In this document: one piece after another, positions 1 through 9,004 of the stretch | How the letters are laid out: each line of letters begins with the position of its first letter | Numbering within the stretch: the first letter of the stretch is position 1 | Source: Planctomycetota bacterium | GTDB lineage: Bacteria; Planctomycetota; Phycisphaerae; Phycisphaerales; UBA1924 | Reading direction: 5' to 3' | Assembly: GCA_013285505.1 (NCBI GenBank) | Contig: CP053450.1 | Span: 3,456,796-3,520,795, forward strand | Length of the DNA: 64,000 bases | Notes under the pieces: model-generated | Databases searched by the model: none | What the model was told of the DNA's origin: nothing | Seen by the model: the letters and a program-made list of their open reading frames with translations, nothing else | Made by a program: the position numbers and the translations under genes

Positions 1-41
1 TGGAGGCGACGAATCCCGGTGGTGACGGAGCGGCGTCATGA
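1..41 (+). CDS. 3' tail of an upstream gene (partial, tentative)
   Basis: One forward frame is open from the left edge and stops at the TGA of 39-41, reading ...GDGAAS. That stop overlaps the ATG of the next gene as ATGA, a common coupling arrangement, which is the only reason to propose a gene here. Only about 12 residues are visible and nothing about function can be said. Another frame also stops nearby (TGA at 22-24), so the choice is uncertain. Confidence 0.3.
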   Translation, partial: EATNPGGDGAAS

Positions 42-761
42 GCAAGGTGGCCGATCGAGCGGGCCGGTGGGTCTACCGCGGCGTGTGGGGCGTGCTGGTG
101 GGGTGGCTCCGCGTGCCGGACGAGGCGCCGAACGTGCCGCCGGGCAGCGGCGAGGTGGTGCGCTCGCTGCGCCCCGCGCCGGGGTTTCTGCGCTATCTCA
201 AAGTCGGGTTCTGGGTGCTGGCGGTGATCTTCGACGTGGTGATCATCGGGGTCTGGGTGCTGATCCTCGCGGCCAACCCGATCGCGGGGGCGATCACGGC
301 GCCGGTCTTCTGGGGGCTGGCGATCGTGCCGGACATCTTCGCGTATGTCGCGCTGCACGTGCGGTTTGACACGACGTGGTATGTGGTGACCGAGCGAGCG
401 GTGCGGATCCGCCGCGGCGTGTGGATCATCACCGAGAACACGATCACGTTCGAGAACGTGCAGAACGTCTCGGTGCGGCAGGGCCCGCTGCAGCGGCACT
501 TCGGGATCGCCAAAGTGCTGGTGCAGACCGCCGGCGGCGGCGGGTCGGCGGCCGGGGGGGGGCACCTCGGCGGGGCACCAGGGGCTGCTGGAGGGCGTGG
601 ACGACGCGCAGACGCTACGGACGCTGATCATGCAGCGGGCGGAGGCGTCGAAGGGCGCGGGGCTCGGGGACGACCATCACGGGCAACGCGGCGGGCAGGG
701 AGCGTTGAGACCCGCGCATGTGGCGGCGCTCCGCGAGATTCGTGATGCGCTTGCGACGTAG
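38..761 (+). CDS. PH-domain (bPH2/YdbS-like) membrane protein, frameshifted
   Basis: Two hydrophobic segments occupy roughly residues 50-100, followed by a bacterial PH-like region with the YVVTERAVRIRRG and ENVQNVSVRQGPLQRHFG signature of the YdbS/YdbT family. These are inner-membrane proteins of poorly known role, often in pairs. A run of nine G at 554-562 shifts the frame. Removing one G continues the protein as GTSAGHQGLLEG...MQRAEASKG and ends at the TAG of 759-761; the unrepaired frame runs into arginine/glycine-rich nonsense and stops at 745. The start overlaps a likely upstream stop (ATGA). The last base of the stop is also the first base of a palindromic repeat. Confidence 0.75.
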
Positions 762-847
762 AGCCCCTCGCGCGAGCGAGGGATGCATCGAGCGGGAACC
801 CTACGAGCACGCATGTCGCCCTGACCCCTCGCTTGCGCGAGAGGCTC
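761..847. repeat. Palindromic element, copy A (two facing hairpins)
   Basis: Arm 761-786 begins GAGCCCCTCGCGCGAGCGAG. Arm 824-847 is its inverted partner, whose reverse complement begins GAGCCTCTCGCGCAAGCGAG. The spacer is about 37 bases. Each arm folds by itself into a short hairpin (CCTCGC/GCGAGG) and the two arms can pair with each other. The element sits between convergent genes (the PH-domain protein and the ABC permease), so it may act as a bidirectional terminator. Related copies lie at 35316-35412 and 36607-36688. Confidence 0.7.
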
Positions 848-880
848 AACCTCCACGTTCCCTGCGCCTTGGGGTTCCGG

Positions 881-2291
881 TCAGGCCATCCGCACCCAGC
901 GGACCAGGGTCTTGAAGTTTGGCGGCTTGCCGAACATCAACAGGCCGACGCGGAAGACCTTCGCGGCAAACCAGATGCACCCTAGCGCGAACGCCGCGGT
1001 GATCGCCATGGAGAGCGCAATCTGCCAGAAGGGTGGCGGCTCGGTGCTGGCGATGCGGACGACCATCGCAAACGGCGACATCGGCGGCACCATGCTCAGC
1101 ACGAACGAGAGCGTGGAGTTGGGGTCGCGTGTGATGGGCAGCCAGAAGAAGTAGGGAAGCATGACCGTGAGCATCACCGGCGTCTGCAACGACTGCGCCT
1201 CGCGCAGCTCGTTGACCGCCGAGCCGATCGCGGCCATGAACGACGCGAAGATGAAGTAGGCGAGCACGAAGTAGACGCCGAGGTAGACGAGCTTCTCGGG
1301 CGAGATCAGGTCGAGCAGGCTGAAGGCGGTGAGGGTCGCCAGACCCACGCCGGTGTAGATACTGAGCATCACCACGCCCACGCCCATCTGGCCGAGGATC
1401 TTGCCGGTCATCAGCTGCATCGGGCTGACGGCGCTCAGCAGCACCTCGACCACACGGCTGGATTTCTCCTCGATCGTGGTCGTGAGCAGGTACTGCCCCC
1501 CCACCATCACCGACATGATCAGCAGGATCATGAACACGAAGGGCAGCATCATGTTCAGACCCGTGCTGGCCCGGCGGGTCTCGCCAGAGTCGGTGACCTC
1601 CTGCGTCGCGGCGGCGCTGACGGTGGTCAGGGCCTCGACGTCGGAGCGGTCTACCCCCGGCCTGGGCGTAGCGGGCCTCGAGCACGGCGTCGCGTAGGCC
1701 GCGACGCATCAGGTCGATGTGGCGGTCGTCGGTCTTGGCCCGCGCGTAGAACTCGAACCCGCCGAAGGTCTCGGCGTCGGCGGCCTTGCCGACGGCGTCG
1801 GGCGCGATGACCGCGAGAGCGACCAGCGCGTCGGGGTCGTCCACTTTCGAAGGCTTGAGCCGTTCGCGGAGCGATTCGATATCGGTCTCGGCGGGGAACG
1901 GCTCGACGGTGAGCTCGGGCGGTGGGCCGAAGGCCTGGGCGATCGCCGACTGCACCATGGGGTTGTCGAGCTGGTCCTGCAGCTGCGCGGCCTGATCGCC
2001 GAGCTGTTCGGCGATGAGCCTGCGTGCCTGGGCGCTCGATTCGGCGATGATGCCGGAGATGCCCTCGGTGCTGAACCGCGACTCGATGCCGGGCAGCACG
2101 GCGCCGGAGCGGTCAACGATCGCGACGGTGCCGCGGAGCTCGGGGGCCTTGGCCTCGTCGGTGAACTTGACGATCAGCGGGATGGCGAGTGCCGCGAGCA
2201 TGGGGATGACGAACGCCCCGATGAGGAACGCCTTGGTCAGCACGGTGGACGAGAACTCCCGCCAGGCGATGGCGGCGACTTTGCTGATCAT
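881..2291 (-). CDS. ABC-2 type exporter permease (NatB-like), frameshifted
   Basis: The membrane half of an ABC exporter, about 469 residues after repair. An N-terminal membrane helix (WREFSSTVLTKAFLIGAFVIP) is followed by a large extracytoplasmic region of about 180 residues. Then come five or so helices, with the sequence VEVLLSAVSPMQLMTGKILG typical of NatB/YhaP-type ABC-2 permeases. A run of five C on the plus strand at 1654-1658 holds one base too many; removing it joins ...LEARYAQAG to VDRSDVEALTTVSAA and on to GLNMMLPFVFMILL. The start overlaps the stop of the ATPase gene by four bases, so the two are surely cotranscribed. Substrate unknown; sodium, drug or peptide export are known for the family. 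Confidence 0.85.
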
Positions 2292-3265
2292 GCCGGGGCT
2301 CCTTCGGCGGCACCCGCGCGGAGGGCGGCACGCAGCGACGCCTCGTCGGCCTCGTGGGCGGCGTCACGGGTCACGATGTCGATGAACACATCTTCGAGGG
2401 TCGGGCGGCGGAGCTCGATCTTGATGACCGGAGTCTGCTGCAGAATCTGCTGCATGAGCGCGGCGGGCTCGGTGCCGTTGCGGAGTGAGACCTCAAAGCC
2501 CCCCTCGCTCGGCTCGACCGCCTCCACGCCGGGCAGCGAGGCCACCGACTCGGCACCGGCGGGATCGACCGGCGAGAACAGAATGGTGCGGGGGTCGTAC
2601 TGGTCGCGGATCTCGTCGAGCGAGGCGTCGAGCACCTTGTCGCCCTTGTTGATCATGACGAGGTGGTCGCAGAGCTGCTCGGCCTGGTGCATGACATGGG
2701 TCGAGAAGATCACGGTGCGGCCGGCCCGGTGCTGTTCGAGGAAAAGATCGCGGAGCAGCCGCATGTTGACCGGGTCGAGGCCGCTGAAGGGCTCGTCGAA
2801 GATGAGCAGCTCCGGCTCGTGCAGCACGGCCGCGATGAACTGGACCTTCTGCTGCATGCCCTTGCTCAGCTCGTCGCAGCGCTTCTTGTAGCAGTCGCCG
2901 AGATCGACGCGCTCGAGCCAGTCCTTGACCTTCTTCTCGAGCTCGGGGCCGGCGGCACCCTTGAGCTTGCCCATGAGCTTGAGGAACGCGCCGACCTTCA
3001 TCTTCTTGTAGACGCCGCGTTCTTCGGGGAGGTAGCCGATGCGGTCCTTGCTCTCGACGGCCGAGGCCTTGCCGAGCACGCTGAGCCGCCCGGCGTCGGG
3101 GAACAGGATCGACATGATCATGCGGATCGTGGTCGTCTTGCCGGCGCCGTTGGGGCCGATGAAGCCGTAGAGGGCCCCCTCGGGCACCGCCATGTTCATC
3201 TCGCGCACCGCCACCTTCTCACCGAAGGTCTTGGTGACACCGTCCATGATAATTGCGTCTGGCAC
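2288..3265 (-). CDS. ABC transporter ATP-binding protein (NatA-like)
   Basis: The ATPase partner of the permease at 881-2291. The Walker A motif GPNGAGKTTT is near residues 38-47, and the signature reads ELSKGMQQKVQ with Walker B ELLIFDEPFSGLDP. A C-terminal domain of about 100 residues (residues 215-325), as in NatA/ABC-2 exporters, ends in a DVFIDIVT motif. At 325 residues the length is normal. The gene is first in a two-gene operon and overlaps the permease start (ATGA). The 141-base gap upstream must hold the promoter, but no strong box is evident. Its role is energising export of an unknown substrate across the inner membrane. Confidence 0.9.
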   Translation of the reverse strand: MPDAIIMDGVTKTFGEKVAVREMNMAVPEGALYGFIGPNGAGKTTTIRMIMSILFPDAGRLSVLGKASAVESKDRIGYLPEERGVYKKMKVGAFLKLMGKLKGAAGPELEKKVKDWLERVDLGDCYKKRCDELSKGMQQKVQFIAAVLHEPELLIFDEPFSGLDPVNMRLLRDLFLEQHRAGRTVIFSTHVMHQAEQLCDHLVMINKGDKVLDASLDEIRDQYDPRTILFSPVDPAGAESVASLPGVEAVEPSEGGFEVSLRNGTEPAALMQQILQQTPVIKIELRRPTLEDVFIDIVTRDAAHEADEASLRAALRAGAAEGAPA

Positions 3266-3406
3266 GATACCCCTTCCCGCTGTAGAGACTTCCCGCTGTC
3301 GAGAATGAACCCGGCATTATTGGCCACAGGGCCGCCGGTGTTTCATGCGGGCGGCATTTGTCTGGAACTGCATCGGTCGGCGCACGCCCTTCTGTTGAGC
3401 AAGAGC

Positions 3407-4666
3407 CTACAGCCCGAACCGCGAGAGCGGCACGGTACCATCGACGTGGAGCGTCTCGGCCTCCGCAGCACGGAGGTCGGTAACCGCCGCCGCAAAGTCC
3501 GGCGGGAGCGGCGCGGTGAAGACCATCGCCTCGCCCGTGATCGGGTGCTCAAAGGCCAGCAAGCCCGCATGGAGCATCTGTCGCTCGATGACGGTGCCTC
3601 CCGAGAGATCGAGCGGTTTGCCGCTGTACATGTCGTCGCCGACGATCGGCCAGCCGTTGTGGCTGAGGTGGATGCGGATCTGGTGGGTGCGCCCGGTCTT
3701 GAGCTCGAGCTCGACGAGGGAGAAGTGGTCCCGGGCCGGAGCATCCGGGTCTGCGCCGCTGGCATGAGCAGCTCTCGCGGCGTCCTTCGAGGGGCGCGCG
3801 TACCGCTCGCGGACGCGGCAAATCGTGATGCTCGGCTTGCCCAGGTCATCGTGGCGGACGACATACTTCTCGCGATAGCCCTTCTCGCGCGAGGGATGCG
3901 GGCCCAGCGGCAGGTCGATCACCTGACCGTCGGGCTCAACCCGGCCCTGCACCAGCGCGAGATATCGCTTGTCCACGGTGCGCTTCTCGAACTGGCGGCT
4001 GATCTTCCAGTGCGACTCGTCGTCCTTGGCGAACACGATGCACCCGGTGGTGTTGCGGTCGAGCCGGTGGACCACGCCGGGGCGGGCAAACTCCTCGCCG
4101 ACGCCGGAGAGCGCGCCGCCGGAGACGTTCTGGAAGTGCCACGCCAGCGCGTTGATCATCGTGCCGGCCAGCTCCGAACGCGCCGGGTGGACGATGATGT
4201 CGGCCTGCTTGTTGAGCACGATCAGGTGCCGGTCCTCGAACAGCACCTCGAGCGGGACCTGCTCGGGGCGGATGGTCTTGTCCGGCGGCGGCGGCACGAC
4301 GACCTCGATGCGATCGCCCAGCACGAGCTTGGTCGAGGGTTTGGCGGCACGCTCGTTGACGGTCACGCCGCCGGACTCGATGAGCCGCTGCAGCTGCGTG
4401 CGGCTCATGAACGTGATGCGGCTGGTGAGGTACTTGTCCAGGCGGGTCTGCAGGTCGCGCTTGAGCGTGAACCGCACGCGGGGCAGATCGGGATCGCCCC
4501 CGTCGGTCTCGGCCGCCGCGGCCCGGGCCTCATCGATCGCCCTGCGGATCGCCTCGGGATCGACCTTGCCCCCCGGCAGGACGAGCCGGTCGCCGAACGA
4601 GGCCTCGACCTCTTCGGCGCCGCCGTCATCGACCTCGGTCCCGCGCTGCCGCCTCGGGTCGGTCAT
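3407..4666 (-). CDS. RluA-family rRNA/tRNA pseudouridine synthase (RluD-like)
   Basis: Converts specific uridines in structured RNA to pseudouridine. An S4 RNA-binding domain covers about residues 72-130 (RLDKYLTSRI...LIESGGVTVNE). The catalytic domain carries the family motif GVVHRLDRNTTG near residue 200, whose aspartate is the nucleophile, and the later RTHQIRIHLSHNGWPIVGD. The 419-residue length exceeds E. coli RluD because of about 65 extra acidic N-terminal residues and a short Ala-rich insert. The ATG overlaps the stop of the preceding gene by one base (TAATG), so translation is coupled. The exact target uridine cannot be read from sequence. Confidence 0.9.
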   Translation of the reverse strand: MTDPRRQRGTEVDDGGAEEVEASFGDRLVLPGGKVDPEAIRRAIDEARAAAAETDGGDPDLPRVRFTLKRDLQTRLDKYLTSRITFMSRTQLQRLIESGGVTVNERAAKPSTKLVLGDRIEVVVPPPPDKTIRPEQVPLEVLFEDRHLIVLNKQADIIVHPARSELAGTMINALAWHFQNVSGGALSGVGEEFARPGVVHRLDRNTTGCIVFAKDDESHWKISRQFEKRTVDKRYLALVQGRVEPDGQVIDLPLGPHPSREKGYREKYVVRHDDLGKPSITICRVRERYARPSKDAARAAHASGADPDAPARDHFSLVELELKTGRTHQIRIHLSHNGWPIVGDDMYSGKPLDLSGGTVIERQMLHAGLLAFEHPITGEAMVFTAPLPPDFAAAVTDLRAAEAETLHVDGTVPLSRFGL

Positions 4667-5619
4667 TACCGACCATCGTCGGAGGCATCGTCGCCCGCGG
4701 CATCGTCCGTCGTCGTGTCGTCGGTGCCGGAGTCCTCGGTGCCCGAATCGCCCGCTCCGGCGTCATCGGCGTCGGAGGATTCGCTCTCGGAGCCCTCCTC
4801 GTCGATCACCTCGGTGACGCCCTCTGAAGTCACACCCTCGACCGGTAGCGGGCCGACCGTTTCGTCGATCTCCAGCGGCTCGGGCTCGGGCGGCACGGGC
4901 AGGTCGGCCTTCTTGGGGAGCGTGATGCGGGTCAGGCGGGGCAGGTTGTCAATCCGCTGGCGGGTCAGAGCGACGTGCTCGACGAAACCACGCTCCTCGG
5001 CGAGGGCCATCGCCTGATCGAGCGTGTTCTTCGCGGCATCAAGGTCGGGACGCGACTCGGAAACGGCGGCCAGACCGTACAGCGCGCTGAGCGTGTGGAT
5101 GGCCATCGCGGGATTCTTCTGCGTCTCGTTCCACACCTCGCGGTAGAGCGCCTCGGCCTCGTCGAGCAGGCGGACGCGGTCTTCACCGTCGGGGGTCAGG
5201 AAGTCCTCTTCGTTCTCAGGTTCGCCCGTCGCCGGATCGAGCGGCGAGCCGGGACGGATGCCGCGCTGCACGGAGCGCAGGTACTCGTCGGCCGCGGAGA
5301 GGCGGGCCATGATGCTCACGCCCTTGACGTCGTCGAAGTCTGCGGCGATGCGGCGGAGGGCGTCGGGGGAGGGCGAGAAGGTGTTGGCCGACTGGTTGTA
5401 CTGGGCGAACGCCTCGTCGATATGGGCCTGCCGCGCCTCGATGCGCTTGTTGTAGAGGAAGTAGCCGAGCGCCGCGGCCGCGGCGATGAGCAGGATCGGC
5501 GTGCTCCATTTGCGGATGAAATCCACAAACTCCTGATTGATCTTGGAGTCTTCGAGCCCGGCGCCTTCCTTGATCTGGCCGAGCCGGTTGTCGTTGTCGG
5601 GAAGGTTTTCCTTGGCCAT
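4666..5619 (-). CDS. Membrane-anchored helical (TPR-like/YfgM-like) protein with acidic tail
   Basis: A short cytoplasmic head of about 37 residues precedes one membrane helix (TPILLIAAAAALGYFLY, about residues 40-57). An alpha-helical region resembling TPR/YfgM-type proteins follows (ALYREVWNETQ..., AAKNTLDQAMALAEERG). The last 60 residues are a low-complexity Ser/Asp/Glu/Thr tail. YfgM-like proteins assist the Sec translocon and outer-membrane assembly; that function is only inferred here from architecture. The gene is coupled to the downstream pseudouridine synthase by a one-base overlap. Confidence 0.6.
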   Translation of the reverse strand: MAKENLPDNDNRLGQIKEGAGLEDSKINQEFVDFIRKWSTPILLIAAAAALGYFLYNKRIEARQAHIDEAFAQYNQSANTFSPSPDALRRIAADFDDVKGVSIMARLSAADEYLRSVQRGIRPGSPLDPATGEPENEEDFLTPDGEDRVRLLDEAEALYREVWNETQKNPAMAIHTLSALYGLAAVSESRPDLDAAKNTLDQAMALAEERGFVEHVALTRQRIDNLPRLTRITLPKKADLPVPPEPEPLEIDETVGPLPVEGVTSEGVTEVIDEEGSESESSDADDAGAGDSGTEDSGTDDTTTDDAAGDDASDDGR

Positions 5620-5703
5620 GCGTCGGACTCCACGCGGCCTCTGGGCCGCCGGGGGGTTCGGGGATTGATCGGTCGCCCCGCGGCTTTCGCCCGGGCCGCA
5701 AGT

Positions 5704-6734
5704 CTAGCGGGGCGAGAGCCCGGTTTCGCCGGAGGCGTGCCCCGGATGAGCCCGCGGCACGATCGATCCCCAGAACCGCCAGGGCTGGTCGCTCGCCAGC
5801 GCCTCATCCGGCAGGAGCAACCGGCGGAACTGCACGGCAAGTTCCGGCATCCCCTCGCCTGTGAGGGCCGAGACCGAGGCGTCGTGAGCCCATCGGGCCG
5901 TTCCCAGGTCGGCCCGTAGCGCCAGGGCGACCGAGTCGAGCCCCGGCGGTGCGGCCGGCGGGGGGTGGTCGTGATCGCCGAGCCTCAGCACAAGGTCGGC
6001 CCCGGACAGCAGCGGCTCGACGATGGCCAGAGCCGCCCGTTCATGCCCCGTCGCGTCGGGCCTGCAGTCCGGGGGTGTCCACATAGCGGACGATCAGGCC
6101 GTCGAGGTCAACCAGCGAGCCGACGTGGTCGCGGGTGGTGCCCGGCTCGTCGGCGGTCACGGCGACGGGGCGGCCGGCGAGGCGGTTGAGCAGCGTGGAC
6201 TTGCCGACGTTCGAGGGGCCGATCGCGACGACCAGCGGCGGGACGACGAGGCGGTCGAGCACGCGTGACAGCTCGGGAGAGGTTGAGGGCGTGTCGAGCG
6301 GGGGCGCGGGCAGGCCTTGGGCTGCCCACCGGGCGGGCTGATCGAGAAGCAGGTCCACCGCCCGCGGGCTGACGGCGCGGGAGAGCGTCTCGAGCAGCGC
6401 CGCGGCGAAGTCCGAATCGACCTCGGGGAATCGGTCACGGAGAGAGAGCCGCGTCGGCCCGGCACAGCCCGGCGCGAACGAGTGCCTCGCTCAGCTGCCG
6501 CACGACCTCGGTGCCGCCGTGCGGCATGAGCAGGAGCACGTCGTCGCCGTGTCGGGCGACAAGGCCCCTATCGATGCCCGCCAGATCGCGGACGCCCATG
6601 CCGCCGGCGGGAAGGGGCGGCATGCCGAGAGCCCCGAAGGCCGCGTTGACATCGCCGGAGACCTGCACGATCGCGATCGCGCCGGGCCGGTCGGGCGGGG
6701 TGCAGAGGTGCCATCGTGCGTTGGCGGGCGGCAC
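5704..6734 (-). CDS. Divergent MnmE-like GTPase, two frameshifts
   Basis: After repair about 343 residues, shorter than the usual 450 or so of MnmE. The N-terminus (TPPDRPGAIAIVQVSG) matches the TrmE N-terminal folate-binding domain. A G domain follows with GPSNVGKST (G1), PGTTRD (G2), DTPG (G3) and VSALTGEG (G5). The G4 box NKxD is absent (LALRADLG in its place), and the C-terminal Cys-containing FCIGK motif of true MnmE is missing. The first frame change lies around 6441-6455 and the second at 6058-6060; each is cured by dropping one base. GTG start at 6734, three bases after the coaX stop. It may be a reduced MnmE partner of the MnmG at 34601 or a GTPase with another job. Confidence 0.65.
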
Positions 6735-6737
6735 GGG

Positions 6738-7541
6738 TCAGCCGTCCTCGTTGGCCGCGTGCTCGAAGGTGCGCTGGATGCCGATGAGCTGCAGGTCGGG
6801 GATGATCCGCTCGACGAGCCCGTCGGCCTCGAAGAGGGCCGCGGCATCACCGCCGGTGGCGATCACGCGGGGGTAGGCCTCGTAGTGCTCGGCGAAGTGC
6901 TCGACCATCTCGCGGACGAGGCCTCTGGCGGCGGCGGCGACACCGAGCTGCATGGCGTGGGCGGTGTCGCGCCCGAAGATGCCCGTCTCGGCCGGATCAA
7001 ACGTGAGGAGGGGCAACGCGGCGGTCTGCTCGTGGAGGGCCTTGAGCATCATGTTCAGCCCCGGCGCAATGCCCCCGCCGTGGAAGGTGCCCTCGCCGTC
7101 TACGAAATCGACGGTAATGGCACTGCCGGCGTCGATGACGGCGACCGCCGACTCAACGAGGCTGTGGGCCGCGATCGCGTTGCACGCCCGGTCGAACCCG
7201 AGCGTCGAGGCGTCCTCCAGCGTGTGGGTCAGCGGCGGGACGCAGTCGCGCCCGACGCGGAGGATCGGGACTCCGGTGCGTGACAGCTCGCGCTCGAGCC
7301 GGTCGGCGCCCGGGTTGTTGACGCTGGCGACGACGACGGCGTCCGGTGCGGACTGCTCGATCAGCGACGCGATGGCCTCGGCGGCCGAGGCGATCACATC
7401 GGAGTTGCCGGGGGTCAGCTCGCGGCCGACGAACGAGCCCCAGCGGGCCCGGGTGTTGCCGACAGCGATCGCCACCAGAGACGCGGTGCTCTGGGGAGGC
7501 GTGCCGGAGGGGTTGGGGCTCGGTGGTGCGGGGCTGACCAT
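6738..7541 (-). CDS. coaX: Type III pantothenate kinase
   Basis: Phosphorylates pantothenate in the first step of coenzyme A synthesis. Recognised by the N-terminal GNTRARWG phosphate-binding segment, the PLTHTLEDASTLGFDRACNA block, IDAGSAITVDFV with the following GGGIAPGL, and the C-terminal ATGGDA. About 267 residues, normal for CoaX. The ATG at 7541 (MVSPAPPS) is preferred over a longer open frame reaching 7667, because that extension would run into the divergent gene starting at 7627 and has no family similarity. First gene of a likely operon with the MnmE-like GTPase. Confidence 0.9.
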   Translation of the reverse strand: MVSPAPPSPNPSGTPPQSTASLVAIAVGNTRARWGSFVGRELTPGNSDVIASAAEAIASLIEQSAPDAVVVASVNNPGADRLERELSRTGVPILRVGRDCVPPLTHTLEDASTLGFDRACNAIAAHSLVESAVAVIDAGSAITVDFVDGEGTFHGGGIAPGLNMMLKALHEQTAALPLLTFDPAETGIFGRDTAHAMQLGVAAAARGLVREMVEHFAEHYEAYPRVIATGGDAAALFEADGLVERIIPDLQLIGIQRTFEHAANEDG

Positions 7542-7626
7542 GGCAGAGGATAGATGCGTCCGTGCCGAGCGGCCGGGGCCGCACCGCCGCGCGGGCACCG
7601 GGGTGCGTGTGCTAGAGTGGGGCCGC

Positions 7627-8619
7627 ATGGTGACCTGTCGCGTGGATGCATCGCTGGAACGGGTCAAGGTTGGGGACTTCGCGTTCCCGCTTGGGTCCTA
7701 CCCCGTCGAGGCCATGGAGCCCCGGCCCGGGTACAGCGTGACCTTCGAGCCCGCCGACGGGGACGCCGAGGGCGAGTGGGAAGAGTGGCCCGACAGGTAC
7801 GTCTTCGACATCGTGATCTCGTCTGAGCGGCTGGAATCGCTGGCCCGGCACCTGCTGACACTGATGCCGGGGCGCGTCTACCCCATTCTCGACGTACTGG
7901 GGCGGGACGCCTACCGCGAGATCGACCCCTACGTCTCGTACGAGCTGATCGGCCTTGACCGGTTCACGGACATGGTGCGGAGGTTCCCGGCGTTCTTCTT
8001 TGAGGACGGATTGGTCGGCTTTGGCGCGATGAGCGACGAGCCCTTCATGTACGTCTTCATCGACGAGCACAAGATCGTGACCCTGCGGTGCCAGATCGAG
8101 CAGCGGGAGGCCGTCGAGGGCGTCCTCGCGGCGTTCGATCTCGAAGAAATGGAAGAGCCCGCCGGGGCCGACGCCGCTCTGCACGAGCACCGGAGCGTGC
8201 TGGCCTCCCCGGAGGACCAGTCGAACGTGCTGAACTTCGAAGAGATCATCGAGGATCTCCGCGACGAGTGGCGGCTGATGCTCAATGTTGACCCCGAGTC
8301 CAACCTCGATGACCAGGGGAATGAACTGGGTATTGTCCCTTGGCGGCTGCTGGCCAGGGCGGAGTACACCGAGGAGCCGCTGGTGCGGTACGTCGAGGTG
8401 CTGCTCCGCGCGAGCTGCCTGGCGGAGGCCGAGGAACTGTGCCGCGAGGCGGCCGACGCGTTGTTTGACCGGGAGGGCAGGGTCCCCGAGGTGGCGTCGA
8501 TCGTTGAGCTGGATCGGCTGAATGCTGAAGACTTTGCGGAAATGGCGAAGGCCGCGGGTGACAGCGGGGCCGGGGCAGGCGACGGGGTCGGGGTGGTGAC
8601 GTCCCGCTGGGCTGGATAG
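7627..8619 (+). CDS. Conserved-looking acidic protein of unknown function
   Basis: A soluble 330-residue protein with no signal peptide or membrane helix. It is rich in Glu/Asp, with regions such as YPILDVLGRDAYREIDPYVSYELIG and FFFEDGLVGFGAMSDEPFMYVFIDEHK that look folded and conserved rather than random. The C-terminus is a helical segment (VRYVEVLLRASCLAEAEELCREAADALF) and a Gly/Ala tail. I do not recognise the family. It is divergent from coaX, with 85 bases between the two starts that must contain both promoters. Codon use matches the neighbours, so it is a real gene. Confidence 0.7.
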   Translation: MVTCRVDASLERVKVGDFAFPLGSYPVEAMEPRPGYSVTFEPADGDAEGEWEEWPDRYVFDIVISSERLESLARHLLTLMPGRVYPILDVLGRDAYREIDPYVSYELIGLDRFTDMVRRFPAFFFEDGLVGFGAMSDEPFMYVFIDEHKIVTLRCQIEQREAVEGVLAAFDLEEMEEPAGADAALHEHRSVLASPEDQSNVLNFEEIIEDLRDEWRLMLNVDPESNLDDQGNELGIVPWRLLARAEYTEEPLVRYVEVLLRASCLAEAEELCREAADALFDREGRVPEVASIVELDRLNAEDFAEMAKAAGDSGAGAGDGVGVVTSRWAG

Positions 8620-8677
8620 GGATAGCCCCGGCTTCTGGCGGCGTGGCCTCGCATCGCGGGGTGAAGAAAGTGGGTTT

Positions 8678-8754
8678 CCGGCGAGAGTCCCGGCGGAAAG
8701 TCGGCAACCGGACCGGGGATCTGCCGGAATAGGGAAGGCAGGGACTCTTGCCGG
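8678..8754 (+). ncRNA. Candidate structured RNA element upstream of the secretin
   Basis: CCGGCGAGAGTCCC (8678-8691) and GGGACTCTTGCCGG (8741-8754) can pair over 14 positions, with 13 Watson-Crick pairs and one G-U. The 49 bases enclosed contain a second helix (TCGGCA 8701-8706 with TGCCGG 8722-8727). The G-U pair in place of a C mismatch is what an RNA element, rather than a DNA palindrome, would show. It lies upstream of the best promoter-like sequence, so it could equally be the 3' end of the preceding transcript. No known riboswitch consensus was matched. Confidence 0.35.
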
Positions 8755-8780
8755 GCGCGAGAAAGAGGGCGGCCCGGCAG

Positions 8781-8809
8781 TTGCGTTTCCGGATTGACCG
8801 GGTTATCTT
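8781..8809 (+). promoter_or_regulatory. Weak sigma-70-like promoter for the secretin gene
   Basis: TTGCGT and TATCTT with exactly 17 bases between. Only three and four of six consensus positions match, so this is a suggestion; a transcript from here would carry a leader of about 190 bases. Confidence 0.25.
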
Positions 8810-9004
8810 CCCAGCCCCAGCGAGCGTGACACGCGAGTTGGGGTGGAGGGTCCGCCCGCCGGGGACTGGGAAGCCTTGGCCGCGAGGCACCGCCTCCAGA
8901 GAACCATTGTGAGAACACGCGTCGTGCTTGCGAAGCCGGCGCACGGAGTGATGCTCGACGCGACGGAAGCCCCGTTGCTCGACCGAGCCAGTTTGGAGAT
9001 CAGC

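Larger units (their letters stand above)
8620..9004 (+). other. 385-base non-coding leader of the secretin gene
   Basis: Between the acidic unknown and the secretin start no convincing gene is seen on either strand. The stretch holds a nested inverted repeat (8678-8754, listed separately) and a weak promoter-like pair at 8781-8809. A frame is open from 8843 into the secretin, but the signal peptide begins at 9005, so 8843-9004 is taken as untranslated leader. Confidence 0.5.

Noticed and set aside
1654..1658. Programmed frameshifting as the cause of the many frame breaks
   Set aside because: 25 sites in unrelated housekeeping genes with no shared stop-codon or slippery design; surplus bases in short G/C runs fit sequencing error better.
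8650..8760. Cobalamin or c-di-GMP riboswitch in the secretin leader
   Set aside because: Scattered GGGAA and CCGG pieces are present, but the ordered B12-box or GEMM core is not; only the generic nested stem is supported.
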